This document shows, one piece after another, positions 53,559 to 62,864 of a DNA stretch of 64,000 nucleotides. The notes below the pieces were generated by a model. The model saw only the letters and a program-made list of their open reading frames with translations. It was not told where the DNA came from and ran no database searches. Source of the DNA: Janibacter sp. HTCC2649. GTDB lineage: Bacteria; Actinomycetota; Actinomycetes; Actinomycetales; Dermatophilaceae. The stretch is taken from assembly GCF_000152705.1 (NCBI RefSeq), contig NZ_CH672413.1:124001-188000 (forward strand), in the 5' to 3' direction. The position numbers and the translations under genes are program-made. Positions within the stretch are counted from its first letter, which is position 1. The number at the start of each line of letters is the position of its first letter.

Positions 53559-53918
53559 ACATCGCACAGCCACTGAAGGGTCTGGACTTCAGGCAACGGG
53601 CGCAAAGGGCGCGGAAAGACGCACATCCCCGACTACGGCAAACTGGATGGTCAGCCGGAGGTGTGGCGCCCAGTAAAGCTCCGGGCGCGTTTGCCTATGC
53701 AGGAGCAGCTAAACAATCGGGAGCGGCTAGCCTCCGCGCGACATAGGAGGGCATCCCTCGGGTTGCCCTCGAACTCCGGCGCGAGGGCGCTCGGTGCGGC
53801 TAGCCACGTCCGACCCTGCGACGAGGTGACCGTCCCATCAGGAGGTGTGTTTGGTCCGTTTCCGTCGGTGGTGCCCCCTAGACTGCACTCACGGGATGGA
53901 CGCGGCGGGAGGTGTGTG
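53559..53918. other. 360-nt gap before ietA
   Basis: The only structure seen is a short inverted repeat GCGCCC/GGGCGC (53666-53671 and 53683-53688), perhaps a weak terminator for the upstream gene. An open frame runs through the last 258 nt in phase with the ATPase gene, but its residues lack coding character and the ribosome site GGGAGG at 53908-53912 favours the later GTG. The promoter of the ATPase-protease pair should lie here. Confidence 0.55.
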
Positions 53919-54881
53919 GTGGCGGGGAGTGCTGAGCACCTCAAGGCGCTCGTGCGCAGTCACGCTGCTGGTGACGATGCCGCTTTCTACTCGGTCGCTA
54001 TGCAGGTCGCAGCACAAGAGGCGCGTAAGGGTCATCACAAGATCGCGGCCGACCTGAAGTCTGCGGTCGAGTCTTCCCGAACTCAGGGCCCGAAGGTGAC
54101 ATCGATCGCGCGGCCGCGCGGCGATCTCGCGGATCTGGTCATCGCCACGCATCCCGACGTCACGCTGAAGGAACTCGTGCTGCCGGCGGGCTTAGAGTCC
54201 CAAGTCCGACGGGTCCTGACCGAACAGCGCCAGCGCAAGAACCTCTTGAACCATGGCTTCGAGCCGGCGCACCGACTGCTATTCGAAGGCCCTCCAGGAA
54301 CGGGCAAGACGATGACCGCAGCCGTGCTCGCCCATGAGCTTTCGATGCCCCTCCTGACGATTCGCTTGGACAGCTTGATGAGCAAGTTCATGGGCGAAAC
54401 AGCCAGCAAACTACGGGTCATCTTCGAGGCGGCCGAGCAGCAGCGCGCGGTGTATCTGTTCGACGAGTTCGACGCGCTCGGCGGCGACCGGGCAGGCAAC
54501 GACGTCGGTGAAGCACGCCGGATCTTGAACTCGTTCTTGGTGTTCTTAGAGAACAACAGGAGTGAGAGCCTGATCATCGCTGCAACCAATCACCGCCAGA
54601 TCCTTGACAGGGCGCTGTTCCGGCGTTTCGACATGGTGTTGGACTACGCACTGCCAGACTCGAAGCAGGGGGCCGCGGTGATGCGCGGGCGCCTAGGGGC
54701 GCTGGCGAAGGGCGTGCGCTGGGCGAGCCTGGCGTCGGCGATGGAGGGGCTGTCGCACGCAGATCTCGTCCGTGCAGCCGAGTCAGCTGCAAAGAGCGTG
54801 ATTCTGAGCGGCAGCACTCAGATCTCCGCGGAGGACTTGCGCGATGCGCTGAGGGCCCGGACGGCAGGCACCCTTGGCTGA
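53919..54881 (+). CDS. ietA: IetA-like AAA ATPase of an IetAS defence system
   Basis: The 320-aa AAA+ ATPase has Walker A GPPGTGKTMTAA (K130), Walker B YLFDEFDALGGD, sensor 1 AATNHR and an arginine finger region RALFRRFDMV, with an AAA lid at the end. The N-terminus (about 1-60) is helical. AAA ATPase plus subtilisin pairs of this type were reported as the IetAS anti-phage system. Start chosen: GTG 53919 after GGGAGG; GTG 53916 is also possible. It overlaps the protease gene by 8 nt. Confidence 0.82.
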   Translation: MAGSAEHLKALVRSHAAGDDAAFYSVAMQVAAQEARKGHHKIAADLKSAVESSRTQGPKVTSIARPRGDLADLVIATHPDVTLKELVLPAGLESQVRRVLTEQRQRKNLLNHGFEPAHRLLFEGPPGTGKTMTAAVLAHELSMPLLTIRLDSLMSKFMGETASKLRVIFEAAEQQRAVYLFDEFDALGGDRAGNDVGEARRILNSFLVFLENNRSESLIIAATNHRQILDRALFRRFDMVLDYALPDSKQGAAVMRGRLGALAKGVRWASLASAMEGLSHADLVRAAESAAKSVILSGSTQISAEDLRDALRARTAGTLG

Positions 54882-57414
54882 ACCTCGTCAGCACCTGAGC
54901 CATCTTCTGGTTGAGAACAGGTCCACAGACGAGGAGTTCCGACGCCGCGGCGGAGGCGACCCCAAGATTCGACCGGTCGAGAGCCGATCGGGACACGGTC
55001 GAGGGCGCCTCGTTGAGACTCGAGCGGCACTGGATGCTGCCGAGCAGGCGCGAGCCGAGCTGCTGACAGATGAGGAGCTACGCGCGCTCGGAACCGTGAT
55101 CACCCTGGAAGGAACCAATGCCGAGTACCCGCTTGCGATCGAACGCCTGGAACGCATGTCCACGCACCGAAAGACGCCGAAGCGTCCGCAGTGGCTACTC
55201 CTCTCGGTACTACCAGCGCAGCCTGACCAAGAACTTCCGGAACGAGCGATGGTGTGGGTCAGTGACGAGTATCGAACACAGTTCCTGAAGCTCTTCGAGG
55301 ACTACCTCGAGCGTTCCAGTGAGGCTGGGAATCCCAGGAACAACGAGCTGGTGGCGAACATCGCCCGGATCCGTCAGAGCGTGCTCGCCGACTTATGGCA
55401 GTCCGACGGCCAGCCCCCGCAGACCGGGAAGCACTGGTGGGAGGTCTGGCTTCGACCCACGGCTGACGGCCCGGACCTCCTACGTCGCTATGCCCAGTTC
55501 GCGGAACTTGTCGTCTCACCGCGCGTCCTGCGCTTGACCGACCGCAACGTGACGTGGGTGCAGGCAACCTGGTCTGAGCTCGAAGCACTTCCGTTCACGG
55601 CGGTCCCTGTAGCGGAAATCCGTCGCCCCGAGTTCGTTGACACCATCGATGACCTGACAGTGGGGGAGCAGGAGGAGTACCTCAACGATCTCCTCGAGCG
55701 CCTTGAACCTGCCCCCGAGACAGCGCCGGCTGTCTGCCACCTCGATACCGGGGTGGCGCGCACCCATGTGCTGCTTTCCGAATCGCTCGCCGAGCAGGAT
55801 CTTCACTCCGTGCTCGGAGTGAGCGGCTTCGACCAGGACGGCCACGGCACCAAGATGGCCGGAATCGCCCTATTCGGCAACCTGGAAGCACAACTGATTG
55901 GATCCGCTCCGGTGTCACTCCGCCACTGCCTAGAGTCCGTGAGGATCATCCCGCAGAACGGTGAACCGCAGCACGACCCGATCACCTATGGCGACGTGAC
56001 CGCCCAAGCGGTCGCTATGCCCGAGGCCGTCGCAACTCGGGGACGCGTGTTCTGCATGCCTGTGAGCGTCAAGTCCGACACCGCCGACTTGCCGGGTCAG
56101 CCCACCCTCTGGTCGGCAACCGTGGACGCCCTCGCGGTCGGAGCTGAGGTCGTACGTAACGGCGACGAACTTGAACTGCTCTCCGCGCCGGATCCTGAAC
56201 GGGCACGGTTGCTGGTGGTCTCGGCCGGAAACACCGACCAGTACGTCGCCGACCACCTGGTCCAGTCTGATCTGTCAGCGGTCCTGGATCCTGGACAGGC
56301 GTGGAATGTACTGACTGTCGGCGCACATACGGAGCTCACCGATCCGCCGACGGATCCCGCGTACGGGGGGTGGGACGTAGTCGCCGAAGAAGGCGAGCTT
56401 TCCCCTTACAGCCGGACCTCGTTGCTGTTTGGGATCAAGCCATGGCCGATCAAGCCCGACATCGTGATGGAGGGTGGCAACATCCTCCACGACGGGGCTT
56501 CGTTGTTCGAACCCGGACTGCCGGTGCTGTCGACCAGAACCACGGGACATGCCAACGATCTCGCGCTGACGTCGGCGCACGCCACCAGTGCGGCAACCGC
56601 ACAAGGTGCGCGTCTCGCCGCGCTGGCGATGGCCACCTACCCCGAGTACTGGCCTGAGACCATCCGCGCGCTTGTGGTGCACGGAGCAGAGTGGACCCCC
56701 GTGATGAAGTCTGCCGTGAAGGACGCGGGTAAGTCCGGCAAAAAGGACCAGCAGGCCATGCTGCGTCGATACGGCTGGGGAGTTCCGACCGAAGACCGCG
56801 TGCTCTATTCGACGAACCAGGCAGTGACCTTAGTCGTTCAAGACGAGTTCATTCCGTTCGAGGGCGACGAGTTCAAGATCCCCGCGTTCCGTCTCCACGA
56901 CCTGCCCTGGCCGACACAAGTCCTCCAAGGCTTAGGCGATGCCCAGGTGGACCTTCGGGTCACACTCTCTTACTTCGTCGAGCCCACCGCGTCGCGCCGC
57001 GGATGGCGCCGCCGCTACAGTTACGCCTCCCACCACCTTCGCTTCGAGGTCCAGGATCCCTTGGAGACCGAAGCGCAGTTCGTGCAACGAGTTAACCATG
57101 ACGCTCGGACGGAAGAGGCCGGTGGACGCCCCGGGGGCGGACAAGTCAAGTGGCTGGTCGGGGCCAACCAGCGCAACCTTGGTTCGCTACACCAGGACAT
57201 CTGGCAGACCTCCGGTGTCGAGCTTGCGCAGTCAGGGAAGCTCGCAGTGTTCCCGGTCGGAGGCTGGTGGAAGAACAATGCCGCCAAAGCCCGCGTTGAC
57301 CAGACGGTTCGGTACGCACTATTGGTCTCCCTCAAGACCGCCGAACAGGACGTCGACCTGTACACCCCTGTTGCCAACACACTCCAGATCCCAACCCCGA
57401 TCGTGGTCAACTAA
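54874..57414 (+). CDS. ietS: IetS-like subtilisin-family protease of an IetAS defence system
   Basis: The 846-aa S8 peptidase has the catalytic triad: D291 in CHLDTGV, H324 in DGHGTKMAGIA and S572 in ATSAATAQG (here TSAA where classical subtilisins have TSMA). Residues 1-280 are an N-terminal region without a signal peptide, so the protein is probably cytoplasmic. The C-terminal 230 residues form another domain (YFVEPTASRRGW… LYTPVANTLQIP). Start is a rare TTG, eight nt inside the ATPase gene, so the two are coupled. Confidence 0.85.
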   Translation: MAEPRQHLSHLLVENRSTDEEFRRRGGGDPKIRPVESRSGHGRGRLVETRAALDAAEQARAELLTDEELRALGTVITLEGTNAEYPLAIERLERMSTHRKTPKRPQWLLLSVLPAQPDQELPERAMVWVSDEYRTQFLKLFEDYLERSSEAGNPRNNELVANIARIRQSVLADLWQSDGQPPQTGKHWWEVWLRPTADGPDLLRRYAQFAELVVSPRVLRLTDRNVTWVQATWSELEALPFTAVPVAEIRRPEFVDTIDDLTVGEQEEYLNDLLERLEPAPETAPAVCHLDTGVARTHVLLSESLAEQDLHSVLGVSGFDQDGHGTKMAGIALFGNLEAQLIGSAPVSLRHCLESVRIIPQNGEPQHDPITYGDVTAQAVAMPEAVATRGRVFCMPVSVKSDTADLPGQPTLWSATVDALAVGAEVVRNGDELELLSAPDPERARLLVVSAGNTDQYVADHLVQSDLSAVLDPGQAWNVLTVGAHTELTDPPTDPAYGGWDVVAEEGELSPYSRTSLLFGIKPWPIKPDIVMEGGNILHDGASLFEPGLPVLSTRTTGHANDLALTSAHATSAATAQGARLAALAMATYPEYWPETIRALVVHGAEWTPVMKSAVKDAGKSGKKDQQAMLRRYGWGVPTEDRVLYSTNQAVTLVVQDEFIPFEGDEFKIPAFRLHDLPWPTQVLQGLGDAQVDLRVTLSYFVEPTASRRGWRRRYSYASHHLRFEVQDPLETEAQFVQRVNHDARTEEAGGRPGGGQVKWLVGANQRNLGSLHQDIWQTSGVELAQSGKLAVFPVGGWWKNNAAKARVDQTVRYALLVSLKTAEQDVDLYTPVANTLQIPTPIVVN

Positions 57415-57589
57415 GACTGCGGCAGCGGGACATCCTTCTGAGGCATCGTTTTTTCGGGTGATCAACTGGTGTGTGCGACGGAACGGCCACCCATGGCGTG
57501 GCCGGGCTGAGTCATTGTGGAAGGGCTGATGCGGCGCTATGACGCAGGCAGAACGACGCGGATCTGGCCGAACTCCGCGCTGCTCGGCC

Positions 57590-58150
57590 TCACGGCAGGG
57601 CGGGGTCGCTCTGGTCCCGCAGGAACCCTTGGGCGGCGTCTTCGTCGATCAGCCCGTCGTCTGCCAGCCACTGCACGGCCCGAACCCGTGCCCTGGCATC
57701 CCGCAGCGTGTGCCAGGCCGAGATCAACTCAGGGTGTCCCTGGTACAGCGCATTCCTGAAGCGCCGGAAGGCGCCCTTGCCCTCCAGCGAGCGGCGCAGG
57801 CGCTCCCCTGCACCCCGGTCGCTGATGCCGTCGGAGAAGTCGACCATGTCCTGGTACCAGACGTAGGGCGGGAGGGGGTCGATCAGGATCAAGTCCAGCT
57901 CGTCGAGCTCGACCGGGTTCTCACCATCGATACCCAGGTCACTGGTCCAGAAAGCAACCTCGCCCGTTCTCGGGTCGATCAACCATCGATGCTCGTAGTC
58001 GGTCTGATGTGCGAGAGCGTTGGCGATCTCCTCAACGTCGATAGCGTCCAGGTCGAGCATCCAGCCAGCGTAGGACCGGAGTGCGTCACGTACACCAGTC
58101 AAAACGGCCAGCGGGTTGTGCGCGGTTCGCGGCGAAATGGGCGCACGCAT
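57590..58150 (-). CDS. UPF0158 family protein
   Basis: The 186-aa protein resembles UPF0158: LDAIDVEEIANALAHQTDYEHRWLIDPRTGEVAFW, an acidic middle (LDELDLILIDPLPPY), DMVDFSDGISDRGAGERLRRSLEGKGAFRRFRNALYQ and a tail. Function is unknown. The real start may be an internal ATG about 30 residues in, where the family pattern begins. It lies on the minus strand 4 nt from the oxidoreductase relic. Confidence 0.7.
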   Translation of the reverse strand: MRAPISPRTAHNPLAVLTGVRDALRSYAGWMLDLDAIDVEEIANALAHQTDYEHRWLIDPRTGEVAFWTSDLGIDGENPVELDELDLILIDPLPPYVWYQDMVDFSDGISDRGAGERLRRSLEGKGAFRRFRNALYQGHPELISAWHTLRDARARVRAVQWLADDGLIDEDAAQGFLRDQSDPALP

Positions 58151-58154
58151 GCGC

Positions 58155-58515
58155 TCAGAGCATCGAGCCGAGGTCTGATCCGACGGTCGGGTAGGCCGCA
58201 GTCATGGACTTGACCTGACGGGTGGTCAATCCGAGCTTCATCGCCAGGCCGAGGACGTTGATCAACTCGGCGTACTCGGGGCCGAGGAGGTGCGCGCCGA
58301 CGATCCGGTCGCTGGTCCGGTCGATGAGGATCTTGGCCGCGGCGGTGGTCTCCCCTGTGCGGTAGTTCGAGTACCAGTTACTGGTGTCGTGGTAGCGGAC
58401 CTCGAGGTCGAGGTCTTGGTCTCGGGCTTCTTGCTCGAGCATTCCCACTCTGGCGAGCTCGGGGATCGTGAACACTGCGGTTGGGATGGCGGCGTAGTCG
58501 GGCACGGTGACTCTG
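58155..58515 (-). pseudogene. C-terminal relic of a pyridine nucleotide-disulfide oxidoreductase
   Basis: The product reads (minus strand) DYAAIPTAVFTIPELARVGMLEQEA… and KILIDRTSDRIVGAHLLGPEYAELINVLGLAMKLGLTTRQV, the dimerisation domain of the disulfide reductase family (mercuric reductase, lipoamide and glutathione reductase). Everything N-terminal of it is replaced by IS21 left-end DNA. It is a truncated gene; the original may have been a metal or thiol reductase. Confidence 0.85.
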
Positions 58516-58522
58516 ACAGGTT

Positions 58523-58603
58523 GGTTTGGCCCCACCGTGACGGTCTGATCTGGCCCCACTGGCGACGCGCCGGGGTGGTTGTGACGGTTTGATCTGGCCC
58601 CAC
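58523..58603. repeat. IS21-family left-end repeats
   Basis: The unit GTGACGGT(T/C)TGATCTGG, followed by CCCCAC, occurs at 58537-58559 and 58581-58603, and a shortened form GGTTTGGCCCCAC occurs at 58523-58535. IS21 elements carry multiple such repeats at their ends that bind the transposase. The exact end base is unclear. Confidence 0.75.
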
Positions 58604-58647
58604 CTCAGCCTTGCTCTCATCAGAGCACTCGAGGGATCGGGGTTGGG

Positions 58648-60333
58648 ATGGGATCACGTGTGGAGTTGTTCGCTGCAATACGTCGGGACGCGCGGGTCGA
58701 GGAAGTCTCGATCCGCGAGCTCGCCCGTCGTCATGGGGTGCACCGGCGCACCGTCCGTCAAGCGCTGGCAGTAGCTGAGCCACCGCCTCGGAAAGCACCC
58801 ACGAGGTCGTCGCCGCGGTTGGACCCGTTCAAGGACGTCATCGACGGGATGCTGCGCGCTGACTTGGACGCACCGCGGAAGCAGCGACACACCGCGACCC
58901 GGATCCGGGCCCGTCTGGTCGACGAGCACGACGCGACCGGGCTGTCGTATTCGACGGTGCGGGACTACGTGCGGGTGCGGCGGGCGCAGGTTGACCTTGA
59001 GGGCGGCCGCCGGGTGGAGGCGTTCATCGCGCAACACCACGGCCCGGGTGAGGAGGCCGAGGTCGACTTCGGCGAGGTTTGGGTTGTCCTGGGCGGGGTG
59101 AGGACCAAGTGCTACATGTTCGTGCTGTGGCTCTCTCACTCCGGGAAGGCGATCCACCGCGTGTACCCGACCCAGGCACAGGAAGCGTTCCTCCAAGGGC
59201 ACATCGAGGCGTTCGACGCGATCGGTGGGATCCCCACGAAGCACATCAAGTACGACAACCTCACCTCCGCGGTTACTGCCGTCGTCCACGGCCCCGGCCG
59301 GGCCAGGGACGAGAACGACCGGTGGGTGCTGTTCCGGTCGCATTACGGCTTCGACGCGTTCTACTGCCAGTCCGGGATCGAGGGCGCCCACGAGAAGGGT
59401 GGCGTCGAAGGTGCGGTCGGGTGGTTCCGCCGCAACCACCTGGTCCCCATGCCCGAGGTCGACTCCCTCGACGAACTCAACGACCAGATCAAGGAATGGG
59501 AGGCTGCCGACGAGGGCCGCCGGATCAGCGGGCACGTCCACACGATCGGCCACGATCTCGCCGCCGAGCAACCCCTGCTGCGACCGCTGCCAGTGGAGGT
59601 GTTCGAACCCGGGCTGGTGCTCCATCCACGCGTCGACCGCTCCTCAATGATCACCGTGCGGATGGTGAAGTACTCCGTCCCGGCCCACCTGATCGGACGA
59701 CGCGTGCGCGTCAGCCTGCGGGCGACCGAGGTGATCGTCTTCGAAGGCCGGACCGTGGTGGCGGTGCATCCACGGGTCGTGGCCCGCGGCACCAGCAGGG
59801 TTGTCCTGGATCACTACCTCGAGGTGCTGCGGTTCAAACCCGGCGCGCTGCCCGGGTCAACCGCTCTGGCGCAGGCCCGCGCCGCCGGGGTGTTCACCAG
59901 TGCGCATGAGGCGTTCTGGGCGGCCTCACGCAAGGTCAACGGCGACACCGACGGCACCCGCGAACTCGTCGACGTCCTCCTGCTCCACCGCTCCCTGACC
60001 CACGACCAAGTCACCGCTGGGATCACCGCGGCCCTGACCGTCGGCGCGGTGTCCGCGGACGTCGTCGCGGTCGAAGCCCGACGTCACACATCTGCCACCA
60101 CCACGGCGACGGGTGGGGCCAGTCCTGACCGTCATCACGTTGCTCAAGGCGACGCGCGCGAGCAACGCGTTGTCAGCCTGACCCAGCGCCGCCTGACCGA
60201 CCCCGCCGCGGTCATCGCTGGCCTGCCGCCGGACACCCGACCCATCCCGTCCGTAGCTGCTTACGACGAACTGCTGCCACGACGACGCACCACCACGCCC
60301 ACCGCTGACGATGTGAAAGTGAGTACCAGCTGA
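58648..60333 (+). CDS. istA: IstA transposase (IS21 family)
   Basis: The 561-aa DDE transposase has an N-terminal helix-turn-helix (SIRELARRHGVHRRTVRQAL), then catalytic residues D140 (VDFGEVW), D203 (YDNLTSAV) and E254 (KGGVEG), followed by a C-terminal IstA domain. It starts at ATG 58648 and overlaps istB by one base (TGATG). Length and motifs match intact family members, so it may be active. Confidence 0.92.
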   Translation: MGSRVELFAAIRRDARVEEVSIRELARRHGVHRRTVRQALAVAEPPPRKAPTRSSPRLDPFKDVIDGMLRADLDAPRKQRHTATRIRARLVDEHDATGLSYSTVRDYVRVRRAQVDLEGGRRVEAFIAQHHGPGEEAEVDFGEVWVVLGGVRTKCYMFVLWLSHSGKAIHRVYPTQAQEAFLQGHIEAFDAIGGIPTKHIKYDNLTSAVTAVVHGPGRARDENDRWVLFRSHYGFDAFYCQSGIEGAHEKGGVEGAVGWFRRNHLVPMPEVDSLDELNDQIKEWEAADEGRRISGHVHTIGHDLAAEQPLLRPLPVEVFEPGLVLHPRVDRSSMITVRMVKYSVPAHLIGRRVRVSLRATEVIVFEGRTVVAVHPRVVARGTSRVVLDHYLEVLRFKPGALPGSTALAQARAAGVFTSAHEAFWAASRKVNGDTDGTRELVDVLLLHRSLTHDQVTAGITAALTVGAVSADVVAVEARRHTSATTTATGGASPDRHHVAQGDAREQRVVSLTQRRLTDPAAVIAGLPPDTRPIPSVAAYDELLPRRRTTTPTADDVKVSTS

Positions 60334-61148
60334 TGAGCCCGACACCCGTGGCCACCCCGGTCAGTCCCACACTGCGCCGCCGGCGCGGCATGACCGAAGA
60401 AGCCGCGGTCGCCGCGATCGACCAGGCCTGCCGGCGGCTCCGTCTGCCAACCATCCGGGCGTTGGTCGATGAAGCCCTGGCAGTGGCGAAGAAGGAGCAG
60501 CTGACCTACCAAGGGTTCCTGGCTGAGCTGTTGTTGGCCGAGGTCGACGACCGGGACCGCCGCTCGTCGGTGCGACGGGTCAAGGCTGCGGGGTTCCCGC
60601 GCGACAAGTGGCTCGGGGACTTCGACTTCGACGCCAACACCGCGATCAACCCCGCAACCGTGCACGACCTCGCCAAGAGTGACTGGATCCGGCGAGGTGA
60701 CCCGCTGTGTCTGATCGGGGACTCCGGCACCGGCAAATCCCACCTCCTCATCGCGCTCGGGACCGCAGCCGCCGAACAGGGGTACCGCGTCCGGTACACG
60801 TTGGCCACCAAGCTCGTGAACGAGCTCGTCGAGGCCGCCGATGACAAGCAGCTCGCCAAGACCATCGCCCGCTACGGCCGCGTCGACCTGCTCATGATCG
60901 ACGAGCTGGGCTACATGGAACTCGACCGCCGCGGCGCCGAACTCCTCTTCCAGGTCCTCACGGAACGCGAGGAGAAGAACTCGATCGCGATCGCGTCCAA
61001 CCAGTCGTTCTCCGGGTGGACCGACACCTTCACCGACCCACGACTGTGTGCCGCGATCGTGGACCGTCTCACCTACAACGGCACCATCATCGAAACCGGC
61101 ACCCACTCCTACCGGCTCGCCCATTCGCGTGCTGCTGCCCTCGCATGA
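60333..61148 (+). CDS. istB: IstB helper ATPase (IS21 family)
   Basis: The 271-aa DnaC-like AAA+ ATPase assists IstA in target choice. It has Walker A GDSGTGKSHLL, Walker B LLMIDELGYMELD and the sensor region AIASNQSFSGW, all typical of IstB. The protein is full length. Its start lies on the istA stop. Confidence 0.93.
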   Translation: MSPTPVATPVSPTLRRRRGMTEEAAVAAIDQACRRLRLPTIRALVDEALAVAKKEQLTYQGFLAELLLAEVDDRDRRSSVRRVKAAGFPRDKWLGDFDFDANTAINPATVHDLAKSDWIRRGDPLCLIGDSGTGKSHLLIALGTAAAEQGYRVRYTLATKLVNELVEAADDKQLAKTIARYGRVDLLMIDELGYMELDRRGAELLFQVLTEREEKNSIAIASNQSFSGWTDTFTDPRLCAAIVDRLTYNGTIIETGTHSYRLAHSRAAALA

Positions 61149-61357
61149 GCGTCGCTTGTGACGGCGCGACCCCCAGAGTGGGCCTGTGATCCTGGTTCGT
61201 CCGCGGCGGATTTTTGGTGTCCACCGCAGAAAACGAGTGACCGTATCGAACTGCTGAACCACAAATCACGCGCTGGCGGCTGACGGGCCCTCACCGTGCG
61301 CCGGTGCCGACCCCAGCAGTTGAAGGGACGGCCAGGGTCATTTGCGACAATCGCCGT

Positions 61358-61993
61358 ATGGACCCGGCTGCCTCTACCTCCCGATGGGCGCAGCTCTCCT
61401 TTGGAGCTGCGTCCCGTGCTGCCCTCACCCTCGTGCTGGCCGTGGTGGCGCTCGGTGCCTGCTCGTCGGACCCCAACTCGATCGCGCAGCAGGCCAAGCA
61501 GGGTGACCAGAAGGGCTACATCGCCGGCAACGGCGCCATCGAGCAGATCCCGGTCGCCCAGCGACTCAAGCCCATCACCCTCGAGGGCACCACGTTGGAT
61601 GGCAAGGACTGGTCCAGCACGACCGCCCGCGGCAAGGACGTCGTCGTCGTCAACCTGTGGGGTTCGTGGTGCCCACCGTGCATCACCGAGATCCCCGACC
61701 TTGAAAAGGTCTGGACCGAGGTCCAGGGGGCCAAGAAGCCGGTGCAGTTCATGGGGATCGACTTCCGCGAATCCCCCCAGCGTGGGGCGGCCTTCGTCGC
61801 GACTCAGAAGATGACCTACCCGAGCCTGTCCGATGAGTCAGGCGTGCTCATCCTGGCGTTCGGACGTCAAGCTCCGACGAGCCCTCCCTCCACGTTGATA
61901 CTCGACCGGGAGGGGCGGGTCGCCGCGCGCGTCAACGGTGTCGTGACGGCTTCCACGCTTCGGGGCCTCATCGACGACGTGTTGAAGTCCTGA
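61358..61993 (+). CDS. TlpA/ResA-like thioredoxin-fold lipoprotein
   Basis: The 211-aa product has a lipoprotein signal (LVLAVVALGAC, Cys35) and a thioredoxin fold with WGSWCPPC (C105 and C108), followed by IDFRESPQRGAAFV and the cis-Pro loop SPPSTLILD. It probably reduces disulfides on the outer side, fed by CcdA. Start ATG 61358 was chosen; an earlier GTG at 61304 would add 18 residues without a clear gain. It is 5 nt before the ccdA GTG. Confidence 0.85.
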   Translation: MDPAASTSRWAQLSFGAASRAALTLVLAVVALGACSSDPNSIAQQAKQGDQKGYIAGNGAIEQIPVAQRLKPITLEGTTLDGKDWSSTTARGKDVVVVNLWGSWCPPCITEIPDLEKVWTEVQGAKKPVQFMGIDFRESPQRGAAFVATQKMTYPSLSDESGVLILAFGRQAPTSPPSTLILDREGRVAARVNGVVTASTLRGLIDDVLKS

Positions 61994-61998
61994 TCGTC

Positions 61999-62748
61999 GT
62001 GACCGACACCATTGCCTCCGGCGCCCTACCCCTGGCCGTCCTCGTGGCGGCACTGGCCGGACTGGTGTCGTTCGCGTCACCGTGCGTGCTGCCCCTGGTG
62101 CCCGGGTTCCTGGGCTACGTCACCGGGCTGAGCGAGACCGCGCTGGAGCAGCGCTCACGCGGCCGGATGGTGCTCGGGGCGGTGTTGTTCGTGCTCGGTT
62201 TCGCTGCGGTGTTCGTCCTTGGATCGATCTTCATTGCCAGCCTGGGACGGGTCCTGATTGAGCAGCGGGTCCTGCTCATGCGGGTCGGTGGTGTGTTCAT
62301 CATCGTCATGGGTCTGGTCTTCCTCGGGGCGGGCGCGCGTGCCGGCTCCCAACGTCAGTTCGGTCCCACCTGGCGACCGCGCACTGGACTCCTCGGCGCA
62401 CCCTTGGTCGGGGCCATCTTCGGACTGGGCTGGGCGCCATGCACCGGCCCCACCCTGGCCGCAGTGTTGACCCTGTCAGCCTCGACCACGAACCCGAGCA
62501 CAGGACGGGCCGTCGCACTCGCTACGGCATACGCCCTCGGTCTGGGGCTGCCGTTCATCCTCGCGGCGGCCGGGATCGAACGCTTCGGACGGGTCACCGG
62601 CTGGGTGCGTGAGCACCACCGCCTCATTCAGTGCCTGGGCGGAGGGATGCTGATCGTGGTCGGGTTGCTGCTCCTGACCGGCGTCTGGGAAGACCTCACC
62701 CGTTGGCTGCAGGCCGAACTCGTGTCCGGCTTCACGACGCCGATCTGA
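61999..62748 (+). CDS. ccdA: CcdA-like thiol-disulfide transmembrane exchanger
   Basis: The 249-aa membrane protein has six hydrophobic segments and Cys motifs FASPCVLPLVPGF and GWAPCTGPT, which carry the redox-active pair in the CcdA/DsbD family. It carries electrons from cytoplasmic thioredoxin to the TlpA-like lipoprotein encoded just upstream (5-nt gap). ResB/CcsA genes that often follow in cytochrome c loci are absent here, so another job such as metal-linked thiol repair is possible. Confidence 0.88.
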   Translation: MTDTIASGALPLAVLVAALAGLVSFASPCVLPLVPGFLGYVTGLSETALEQRSRGRMVLGAVLFVLGFAAVFVLGSIFIASLGRVLIEQRVLLMRVGGVFIIVMGLVFLGAGARAGSQRQFGPTWRPRTGLLGAPLVGAIFGLGWAPCTGPTLAAVLTLSASTTNPSTGRAVALATAYALGLGLPFILAAAGIERFGRVTGWVREHHRLIQCLGGGMLIVVGLLLLTGVWEDLTRWLQAELVSGFTTPI

Positions 62749-62864
62749 AGGTCGTCGTTAGCGGTCATGGGTTCCTCCATGCCTGCGACTGGATGACTCA
62801 GTCGCCCCTGGAAGGGACCCCCACCATCGCGACCAACCGTCCATAAATGGCGCTGTCAGCGGAT

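Larger units (their letters stand above)
58516..61200 (+). mobile_element. IS21-family insertion sequence
   Basis: The element carries istA and istB overlapping by one base, with left-end repeats at 58523-58603. Its left side lies within a disulfide oxidoreductase gene. The right end is somewhere in 61149-61260; I could not match it convincingly to the left, so limits are approximate. The missing oxidoreductase N-terminus is not found on the right, so a deletion probably followed insertion. Confidence 0.75.

Noticed and set aside
53661-53918. An 86-residue N-terminal extension of the IetA-like ATPase
   Set aside because: It lacks a ribosome site and ATPase-like composition; a GGGAGG site precedes the GTG at 53919.
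61149-61357. The missing N-terminus of the disulfide oxidoreductase right of the IS
   Set aside because: No FAD-binding GxGxxG or redox CxxxxC motif was found in either strand of this stretch.
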